DNA of 8,225 bases. Origin: Planctomycetaceae bacterium UBA6172 (GTDB taxonomy: Bacteria; Planctomycetota; Planctomycetia; Pirellulales; Pirellulaceae). The notes under the pieces were generated by a model. That model was not told the DNA's origin. It worked only from the letters and a program-made list of their open reading frames with translations, and searched no databases. The first letter of the stretch is position 1, and every line of letters begins with the position of its first letter. The translations under genes and the position numbers were made by a program. The stretch is from assembly GCA_002422955.1 (NCBI GenBank), contig DITY01000161.1, forward strand, positions 1 to 8,225, given 5' to 3'. This document shows, piece by piece, positions 1 through 6,536 of the stretch.

Positions 1-908
1 CGCTGCGTCAGTTCGCTCCGCTGTTCGCGCTGGCTGGTCAGCCGTTGGCGGGCGGCGATCCAGTCCGTTTCCAAGCCGCGACGCCGCTGGGCGAAGTCGT
101 CGTCCAGCAACGGGATGTTGTCGCCCAGCGATTTCAGTTGGGCGAGCACCGCTTCCCGAGCGGGCAGGAAACCGCTGGCCTTTTCGTAGGCCTGCAGGCG
201 TTGCCACTTGAGCGTTTCATCCCGACGTTTCTGCCGCAGCGTTTCGCCTTCCGCCGTTTCCCGCGTGAGCTCCTGCAGTTGGCTCTCGTAGGTGATCGGC
301 AGCAACCGCAACTGCCGCAACTGCTTCTCCTGCTCTTGGTATTCCGCGATCAGCTTGTTGAGCGACCCAGACGAACCGCCGGGGACGAACAACGCACGGC
401 GATCCTTTTCCAATTGCTGTTGGATGGCCCGCAGCTTGCCGGTTCCGGTCCCGGCCGCGAACAGCACTTCGCCAAGCTCCCCTTCGCCTTCCAAGATCGC
501 CTGCCCGCCGGCGACCAATTCTTCATGGGTCAGCCCGAAGCGTTTCAAAAAGGTTTCGGCATCGACGTTGCGGAGCATCCCCGCGATCAGATTCGGATCG
601 AGCGGCTGTTCATCGGGCGACAGCAGCGTCTTCTGTTTGCCTTTGCGGCGGACGCATTCGTAGGCCTTCCCCGACACGCTGTTGACCAGTCGCCCGCCGA
701 CACGCATCGCGGCATACGGGTGGATGAAGTCGTCGTCGGAAGTGTGCGGGATGCCGAACAGCAACGCGTGGATCGCGCGGAGGCTGGTCGATTTGCCCGA
801 TTCGTTCGGCCCGTAGATCAGGTGAAATCGCGTCGGGCCGGCGGACAGATCGAGAACCTGATCGGTGAAGCGACCGAAGGCGATCAGGTCGAGACGTTCG
901 ATGATCAC
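1..908 (-). CDS. yhaN: YhaN-type AAA ATPase (SbcC/Rad50-like), N-terminal 302 residues, truncated by window edge
   Basis: The product is an SMC/Rad50-like ATPase expected to partner the nuclease encoded just upstream and to drive DNA-end processing or repair in the cytoplasm. The frame is open from a GTG at 908-906 to base 1, giving 302 codons with no stop. The N-terminus has the ABC-ATPase pattern of this family: a short beta-strand start (VIIERLDLIAFGRFTD), then a Walker A loop GPNESGKST at residues 33-41. The family-typical stretch 'FLKRFGLTHEELVAGGQAI' follows at 120-138, then 'LGEVLFAAGTGTG' at 145-157. From about residue 160 the sequence becomes Gln/Glu/Leu/Arg-rich and looks like the start of a long coiled coil. 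Signature, Walker B and the second coil would lie off the left edge. The GTG overlaps the TGA stop of the nuclease gene (GTGA, 905-908), and a purine-rich GGGGGA lies 6 bases upstream. The pairing suggests YhaN of the YhaNO pair rather than true SbcC. Family assignment is strong; the specific role is inferred. Confidence 0.88.
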   Translation of the reverse strand, partial: MIIERLDLIAFGRFTDQVLDLSAGPTRFHLIYGPNESGKSTSLRAIHALLFGIPHTSDDDFIHPYAAMRVGGRLVNSVSGKAYECVRRKGKQKTLLSPDEQPLDPNLIAGMLRNVDAETFLKRFGLTHEELVAGGQAILEGEGELGEVLFAAGTGTGKLRAIQQQLEKDRRALFVPGGSSGSLNKLIAEYQEQEKQLRQLRLLPITYESQLQELTRETAEGETLRQKRRDETLKWQRLQAYEKASGFLPAREAVLAQLKSLGDNIPLLDDDFAQRRRGLETDWIAARQRLTSQREQRSELTQ

Positions 909-2191
909 GAAGCATCCCCCAAATCACGCAACCGTCCCCGCAGTTCGGGCTCGACCTGTTCGACCCAGCGTTCCAGGGCCTCGGGGTTGCTCGCCGACAA
1001 CGGCTCCAGCGAATCGCCGACCAAGCCGCTGGGCAATTTGTCCCACAGCGGCTTGAGCCAGGCGGTGACTCGTTCGCCGCGGAGGCTGTCTTGACGCAAC
1101 TGCTCGATCACGTGGTGGAGCGATTCCAAGCCCGGCGTCGAATCGGTGCCGGGTTCCCGCGGTTTCGTCGTGCGAATCCGTAACTGCTCGATCCAAACTT
1201 GTCCGCTGCTCGCCTGCAACGCCAGCGACCGCAGATCGTTCTCCAGTCGGACCGCGTGTTGGTGGTACTTGTCATGCAACGCGGTCGTTCCGGAAACGCG
1301 GACGCGGACCGCTAGCGGACGGAACTCCGCCGCCGACAACTCGCGAGCGATCCAGGTTGGGAAGCGATTCAACAAATCGTCAGTCAAGGTGTCAGCGATG
1401 GCGTCATGTTCCATCAACGCCCAACGGGCGACATCGAGCGGATGGAAACGGGAGGCCACGCGGTTGCGCGCATCGACCTCCAGGATCACACAACCCTTGG
1501 CGCCGACTTCGCCGATATGTCGTCCTTGTGTATTGCCGGAAAAGACGATCGGTGGCTGCCCGGCACCGTGGCACTCGCGGCGATCGTGGACGTGACCCAA
1601 GGCCCAGTAGTCATACCCCTTGGCCGTCAATTTTTCGGGGCTGGTCGGGGCGTAGTTGGCGTGTCCGTCCGATCCGGTCAAGCAGGTGTGCAGCAAGCCG
1701 AGATTGAACATCCCGCCGATCGCGCCTGGGTACCGCGCGGAGAGATCCGCCGTTTCCGCCTGATTGGCGAACGATTGGCCATGGACGGCAATCCCGAGCG
1801 ATGCGAAGACCCGCGACTCGACCTGGTCGTGGGCCAGCATGATTGCCGAGTCGTCAGGATTGGTCGGCAGACGGATCGACTGAGTCATCCGCAGCGCCGC
1901 GTCGTGGTTGCCACGGATCACGACCAGCGGAATGCCCGCGTCACGGAGCCGCGTCGCTTGGCTGACGAAGTACAAACCGGTATGGGCGTCGTCCCAATCG
2001 CCGTCGTACAAGTCGCCCGCGATCACGACCAGGTCGACCCGCTGGCCGATCGCCAGGTCGACGAGATTGGCCAGCGCGCGACGCGTCGCCCCCGCGAACT
2101 CGGCGGTCGGCGAGTCGGGATAGGCCTCGAGGTTCCGCATCGGGCTGTCCAAATGGACGTCCGCCGCGTGCAGGATTTTGCGAACACTCAT
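905..2191 (-). CDS. yhaO: YhaO/SbcD-type metallophosphoesterase DNA exonuclease
   Basis: This 428-residue protein is a calcineurin-like phosphoesterase of the SbcD/Mre11 class. Such proteins are Mn-dependent nucleases that act with an SMC-like ATPase on DNA ends. All metal-site motifs are present in order: D11-x-H13 (HAADVHLDSP), GD60 (VIAGDLYDGDW), GNH96D (VIRGNHDAA), H168 (LGLLHTCL) and GH200-x-H202 (YWALGHVHDRR). The first 240 residues are the catalytic domain. The last 130 or so are less conserved and probably form the cap and ATPase-binding region. The ATG at 2191 shares four bases with the cdd stop (ATGA, 2188-2191). There is only a distant GGGAG upstream, so translation probably depends on ribosomes finishing cdd. 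The stop overlaps the next gene's GTG. The YhaN-type partner is why I call it YhaO rather than SbcD. Whether it acts as exonuclease, endonuclease or both cannot be read from sequence. Confidence 0.9.
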   Translation of the reverse strand: MSVRKILHAADVHLDSPMRNLEAYPDSPTAEFAGATRRALANLVDLAIGQRVDLVVIAGDLYDGDWDDAHTGLYFVSQATRLRDAGIPLVVIRGNHDAALRMTQSIRLPTNPDDSAIMLAHDQVESRVFASLGIAVHGQSFANQAETADLSARYPGAIGGMFNLGLLHTCLTGSDGHANYAPTSPEKLTAKGYDYWALGHVHDRRECHGAGQPPIVFSGNTQGRHIGEVGAKGCVILEVDARNRVASRFHPLDVARWALMEHDAIADTLTDDLLNRFPTWIARELSAAEFRPLAVRVRVSGTTALHDKYHQHAVRLENDLRSLALQASSGQVWIEQLRIRTTKPREPGTDSTPGLESLHHVIEQLRQDSLRGERVTAWLKPLWDKLPSGLVGDSLEPLSASNPEALERWVEQVEPELRGRLRDLGDAS

Positions 2192-2715
2192 GACGCTGCG
2201 GACTCCCCATGACTGCCCTGCGTCGCGCCCGGCAGCGATTGGCGACCGAACGACTGGGGCAACAGTTCCTCAAGCCGATAGTGCCGGTGCGTACCGTCTT
2301 GAATGTCCACGGTGATGACCAGCAGCCCCGCGGAGAACTCCGCTAAAAATTGACGGCACGCGCCGCAGGGCGTCACGCCCCCTGGCGAAGCGATCACGAT
2401 CGCCCGCCAATCGTGACAACCGGCCGCGATCGCAGCCGCCGCAGCAACCCGCTCGGCGCAGAGCGTCAACGAGTAACTCGCGTTCTCGATATTACAGCCG
2501 ACAAAGGTCTGACCGTCCGCGGTGAGCAGTGCCGCACCGACTCGAAATCGGCTGTACGGCGCGTACGCCTGGGCGCTGACCGCGATGGCCGACCGGATCA
2601 GCCGTTGGCACTCGTCCACGCTCAAAACGGGCGCGTCCGAGATCAAAACGGGCGCGTCCGCGGGAACAGCCGCGGCGGCGGGATTGAGCTGGGGGCGAAT
2701 GGAACTTCCTGACAT
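2188..2715 (-). CDS. cdd: Cytidine deaminase with N-terminal extension
   Basis: The enzyme hydrolyses cytidine and deoxycytidine to uridine and deoxyuridine with ammonia release, in pyrimidine salvage in the cytosol. The protein is 175 residues. The catalytic core has NIEN (75-78) for ribose binding, C86-A-E88 (zinc ligand and proton-shuttle Glu) and P116-C117-G-A-C120 (the other two zinc ligands). This is the three-cysteine pattern of the small homotetrameric type, usually about 130 residues. The extra length is an Ala/Pro-rich N-terminal stretch of about 32 residues containing a duplicated DAPVL heptad (residues 20-33). I keep the ATG at 2715 because AGGAG lies at 2723-2727, 7 bases upstream. 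A GTG at codon 33 would give a more typical 143-residue enzyme but has no clear ribosome-binding site. The gene follows deoA by 72 bp and overlaps yhaO by four bases. Its uridine/deoxyuridine products are substrates for the phosphorylase encoded upstream. Confidence 0.95.
   Translation of the reverse strand: MSGSSIRPQLNPAAAAVPADAPVLISDAPVLSVDECQRLIRSAIAVSAQAYAPYSRFRVGAALLTADGQTFVGCNIENASYSLTLCAERVAAAAAIAAGCHDWRAIVIASPGGVTPCGACRQFLAEFSAGLLVITVDIQDGTHRHYRLEELLPQSFGRQSLPGATQGSHGESAAS
2622..2660 (-). repeat. 21-bp-period in-frame direct duplication in the cdd N-terminus
   Basis: On the plus strand the 18-base unit tcaaaacgggcgcgtccg occurs at 2622-2639 and again at 2643-2660 with no mismatches, a period of 21 bases (seven codons). 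On the coding strand it produces two DAPVL heptads in a row (residues 20-26 and 27-33) within the extension before the deaminase core. The perfect identity suggests a recent slippage or duplication event in a region under little structural constraint. Confidence 0.9.
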
Positions 2716-2722
2716 GGGGACT

Positions 2723-2727
2723 CTCCT
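2723..2727 (-). promoter_or_regulatory. Shine-Dalgarno AGGAG for cdd
   Basis: The coding strand reads AGGAG, then seven bases, then the ATG at 2715. It is the clearest ribosome-binding site of the left-hand operon and is the reason the long N-terminal form of cytidine deaminase is preferred over an internal GTG start. Confidence 0.7.
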
Positions 2728-2731
2728 GGTT

Positions 2732-2753
2732 CGCGGCGGGGGCTGCCGCCGCG
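2732..2753 (-). other. Perfect GC hairpin in the deoA-cdd gap
   Basis: An inverted repeat lies four bases upstream of the cdd Shine-Dalgarno. The arms CGCGGCGG (2732-2739) and CCGCCGCG (2746-2753) are fully complementary and the loop is six bases. All eight pairs are G-C. In the minus-strand transcript no U-run follows it, so it does not fit an intrinsic terminator. It could stabilise the 3' end of the deoA message, mark a processing site or slow loading of ribosomes at cdd. The structure is certain on paper; any function is inferred. Confidence 0.5.
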
Positions 2754-2787
2754 TGTCCGACTCATTCTAGCGTCGCTGGGCGAAAGG

Positions 2788-4077
2788 CTAGGTCTCGCCG
2801 GCCAGCGTGTCGAGCACCAGCGCTCGAGGGGGCAGCGGATGGTCGACGAGCCGGATCGCCGAGCGCAACGATTCGACCCAGCTCGCGGGGTCGCGTCCAT
2901 GGACTTTCAGCCAGGTTTGCCCCCGTTCGACGCGGTCACCGATGCGGGCGAAAATCTCCAGACCGACCGTCGGATCGATCCGATCTTCCGCGCGGCTCCG
3001 GCCCCCGCCCATTTCGACGACGCAGCGGCCCAGCCGTTCGCAATCGAACGCCGCCACGTAGCCCGACTGGTCGAGCGTGACGTCGGCCGCGGGGGCGAGC
3101 CGCAGAGGGCCGCTCCATTTTCCCCCTTGGGCCGCGATCAGCTGTTCGAAGCGTTCCGCCGCCGTGCCGTCGCCGAGCGAACGCCACAGAGTTTCGCTCG
3201 CTTGCGGAATCGACTCTGCCCGCCCTGCATCGACTAGGGCCTGCGCCGCCAGCCGCACGGTCAACTCGCCAACCTCAGGGGGGCCGCAGCCGGTCAGGAC
3301 CTCCCAGGACTCATTGACTTCGATCGCGTTGCCGATCGCCCGTCCGAGCGGCTGGTCCATGTCGGTCAACAGCGCGGTCGTCCCCAGCCCCAAGCGATGT
3401 CCGGTGGCGACCAGGCTTCGGGCTAACGCCGTCGCCTCGGTTACGGTTTTCATGAACGCCGCCGAGCCGACTTTCACGTCCATCACCAACCGATCGAGCG
3501 ATCCGGCTAACTTCTTGGACAGGATGCTGGCGGTGATCAGCGGGATCGATTCGACCGTCCCCGTCACGTCCCGCAGCGCGTACAACCGTCGATCCGCCGG
3601 CGCGATCCGTTCGCTGGCCCCGATGATGAAGCAGCCGAGTTGTTGCAGTTGCCACTCGCGCGACGAGCGATCGAGCATGGTGCGAAAGCCGGGGATCGCT
3701 TCGAGCTTGTCGAGCGTCCCGCCGGTCAGGCCCAGACCGCGACCGCTGATCATCGGCACCTGCACTCCGTGGCAGGCCAACAGCGGGGCGAGGATCAGCG
3801 ACACCTTGTCACCCAGGCCGCCGGTGCTGTGTTTATCGACTCGGGGAGCTGACGATTCGTCGGCGACCTCCAAGCGTTCGCCGCTATCGAGCATCGCCAG
3901 TGTCAGGGCCGCGGTCTCGTCCGGCGTCATCCCGCGGATCACGACCGCCATCGCGAACGCCGACATCTGGTAATCGGCGACCCGTCCGGCGACGAAACCC
4001 TCGATCAGGAATTGGATTTCCTCCCAGGTCAGTTCGCCCCCATCCCGTTTCTTGGCCAAAAGGGTTGCCGGCAACAT
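2788..4077 (-). CDS. deoA: Thymidine / pyrimidine-nucleoside phosphorylase
   Basis: The enzyme catalyses reversible phosphorolysis of thymidine, deoxyuridine or uridine to the free base and (deoxy)ribose-1-phosphate in pyrimidine salvage. At 429 residues it has normal family length (E. coli DeoA about 440, B. subtilis Pdp about 433). The phosphate site K82-H83-S84 with STGG is intact, as are S93, S111 and T121. The signature SGRGLGLTGGTLDKLE spans 111-126. Base-contacting R169, S184 and K188 sit in 'YALRDVTGTVESIPLITASILSKK'. The GDKVSL and DVKVGSAAFMKT blocks also fit. One signature position is Leu117, where I recall His in the E. coli and B. subtilis enzymes. The ATG at 4077 is the furthest upstream start, since an in-frame TGA lies two codons before it. 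No strong Shine-Dalgarno is seen. I cannot tell DeoA (thymidine-specific) from Pdp (uridine and thymidine), but the adjacent cytidine deaminase would suit the broader Pdp specificity. It is the first gene of the left operon. Confidence 0.95.
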   Translation of the reverse strand: MLPATLLAKKRDGGELTWEEIQFLIEGFVAGRVADYQMSAFAMAVVIRGMTPDETAALTLAMLDSGERLEVADESSAPRVDKHSTGGLGDKVSLILAPLLACHGVQVPMISGRGLGLTGGTLDKLEAIPGFRTMLDRSSREWQLQQLGCFIIGASERIAPADRRLYALRDVTGTVESIPLITASILSKKLAGSLDRLVMDVKVGSAAFMKTVTEATALARSLVATGHRLGLGTTALLTDMDQPLGRAIGNAIEVNESWEVLTGCGPPEVGELTVRLAAQALVDAGRAESIPQASETLWRSLGDGTAAERFEQLIAAQGGKWSGPLRLAPAADVTLDQSGYVAAFDCERLGRCVVEMGGGRSRAEDRIDPTVGLEIFARIGDRVERGQTWLKVHGRDPASWVESLRSAIRLVDHPLPPRALVLDTLAGET

Positions 4078-4249
4078 CAGGGGTCACACCACAGGGGGAA
4101 GAGGATGGATTTGGATTATCCGCCGAGCCCCGGACGGCAATTCGTGCGGTTCGCGATATAGTGACGGATCTGGTGCTCGGGGTGAACCGGCTTGACCTGG
4201 TGGTTTGTCCCGCTCCCGTCGCGAACTCGTTTTTGGATGGAACAGGATC
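4078..4249. promoter_or_regulatory. Divergent intergenic region between deoA and the HtrA-type protease gene
   Basis: This 172-bp stretch should carry the promoters of both the leftward operon and the rightward protease gene. Candidate elements are weak. For the plus strand there is a TATAGT at 4157-4162 without a good -35. For the minus strand there is a GATAAT (read from 4120 to 4115) preceded by TTGCCG (4140 to 4135), but the spacer is only 14 bases. I see no clear operator palindrome or riboswitch. An in-frame TTG at 4205 could extend the protease upstream, but I treat 4205-4249 as untranslated. Confidence 0.35.
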
Positions 4250-5584
<1,335 letters not shown>

Positions 5585-5585
5585 G

Positions 5586-5612
5586 CGTTCAGTGAGCAAG
5601 GTCGCGTGAACG
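5586..5612. terminator. Possible bidirectional terminator hairpin between convergent genes
   Basis: CGTTCA (5586-5591) and TGAACG (5607-5612) are complementary and enclose a 15-base loop in the 40-bp gap between two convergent stops. The stem is short, the loop is long and no T-run follows on either strand, so this is a weak candidate. Termination must nonetheless occur somewhere near here for both transcripts. Confidence 0.2.
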
Positions 5613-5624
5613 GCTGGGAGCTGA

Positions 5625-6377
5625 CTACGCCGCGAACGAGCGGTGATGATCGCAGAGGGTAACGAGTCCGGCGATGATCCCGAGGATCGTCTGGCGGCTG
5701 ATCGGGAGCGACCGGGCGCACCAGGCCTGATTCAGCTGCAATTCGATCCCCAGATATTGCGCTGCGGGGTAGACCTGGCGAAGCCGTTTGGTCAAGCCGT
5801 CGCGGGTGCCGCGGATCGGGTAGTTGCGACGGACACGCAGCATCGGCAGCGTTTCGTACAGACTCCAGTTCCAGGCCTCGCACAGGGCTCGCTCCAGTTC
5901 CCGCTTGGGGTCGTAGAGCAAGCCGAGGTCGGTTCGCCGGGCCGCGTCAAAACGCGTCTCTCCCTCAGGAACCGGCCCGGGTTCGAACGGGGCGAACGAG
6001 TGGATAGCCAAATGGATCACTTGTCCATCCAGCCGAATCTGTTCTTCCAGCAATCCCGTGATCCGTTTCTGATGCCGGCCGTGAACGTCCCGCATCAAGG
6101 TTTCGCGAATTTCCGCGGGGGCGGATCGCATCGGCTTGGAAAAGAGCAGCCGGTGTCCGAGCGGTCGGTTGCAGTCGATGACCGCCGGATGAAAAGGGGC
6201 CTCGACCAACGGGCAGGCCAATTCGCTCGCGAAACTGCGGGCCACTTCACCAGCACCGATGTCGAATCCGCCTGCGAGCGAAAACCGCCCATCCCGTTCG
6301 GATGCGCCCAGGTAGGCAGCCGCCGCCGGGGGAACGCGATTGGAACCGTGTTCGTTCGTAACTATAAAACCCATCAT
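5625..6377 (-). CDS. N-formylglutamate amidohydrolase family protein
   Basis: Family members hydrolyse N-formyl-glutamate to formate and glutamate (HutG-type, last step of one histidine-degradation route) or related N-acyl amino acids. The 250-residue protein shows the family pattern: TNEHGSNRVP at 7-16 with E9 and H10 as likely zinc-site residues, then FD39IGAGEVA, then VIDCNR at 66-71. Further on come HSF at 126-128, R148-TDLGLLYD, RRNYPIRGTRDG at 183-194 and GIELQLNQ at 210-217. I place the start at the ATG pair 6377/6374, because GGGAG precedes it and the family normally begins right at this strand. The frame stays open to an ATG at 6464 (and a TTG at 6467), which would add about 30 Arg/Ser/Gly-rich residues of no recognisable character. 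No other hut genes are in view, so histidine degradation is not supported by context and the true substrate is uncertain. The gene lies 159 bp downstream of a long minus-strand gene and probably has its own promoter. Confidence 0.85.
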   Translation of the reverse strand: MMGFIVTNEHGSNRVPPAAAAYLGASERDGRFSLAGGFDIGAGEVARSFASELACPLVEAPFHPAVIDCNRPLGHRLLFSKPMRSAPAEIRETLMRDVHGRHQKRITGLLEEQIRLDGQVIHLAIHSFAPFEPGPVPEGETRFDAARRTDLGLLYDPKRELERALCEAWNWSLYETLPMLRVRRNYPIRGTRDGLTKRLRQVYPAAQYLGIELQLNQAWCARSLPISRQTILGIIAGLVTLCDHHRSFAA

Positions 6378-6467
6378 GGAGCTCCCTCTCGAACCGGCCG
6401 AAGGAGGACCACGTACCCCCCCTTCCGCCGATCTGACCCGCCGCTGGAAGGATAGCTGTTTCATCAA

Positions 6468-6485
6468 ATTGGCTGAAACGCCAAT
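6468..6485. other. Small inverted repeat upstream of the amidohydrolase gene
   Basis: ATTGGC (6468-6473) and GCCAAT (6480-6485) form a perfect 6-bp inverted repeat with a 6-base spacer in the gap between two minus-strand genes. An AT-rich TATTTT (minus strand, 6495 to 6490) lies just upstream and could be a -10 box, with only a poor -35 (TTAGCC). The repeat could be an operator half-site pair or a weak hairpin. No U-run follows on the minus strand, so a terminator is unlikely. Confidence 0.25.
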
Positions 6486-6536
6486 CGTTAAAATACCACC
6501 TCGGAAGGGGTTTGGCTAATCCTTACGGGCTAGCGA

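Noticed and set aside
432..452. Possible second P-loop (GTGTGKL) in the YhaN-type ATPase
   Set aside because: It lacks the Ser/Thr after Gly-Lys and sits where the family has its conserved AAGTG stretch; the real Walker A is GPNESGKST at residues 33-41.
45..1094. Long plus-strand open frame (349 codons) opposite the ATPase and nuclease genes
   Set aside because: It lies antisense to two genes with clear motifs, and its translation is Arg/Gln/Pro-rich with no recognisable domain, as expected for a GC-rich mirror frame.
1406..2212. Plus-strand open frame of 268 codons opposite the nuclease gene
   Set aside because: Antisense to a gene with all metal-site motifs; no domain, no ribosome-binding site, composition typical of a mirror frame.
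3077..3973. Plus-strand open frame of 298 codons opposite deoA
   Set aside because: Fully inside the antisense of a highly conserved enzyme; Ser/Arg/Pro-rich product without motifs.
4205..4249. Upstream TTG start for the HtrA-type protease
   Set aside because: It would put 15 extra residues with several Arg before a normal signal peptide and has no ribosome-binding site; the ATG at 4250 begins directly at the signal peptide.
5643..6455. Plus-strand open frame of 270 codons opposite the amidohydrolase gene
   Set aside because: The minus strand carries consistent family motifs from end to end; the plus-strand product has none.
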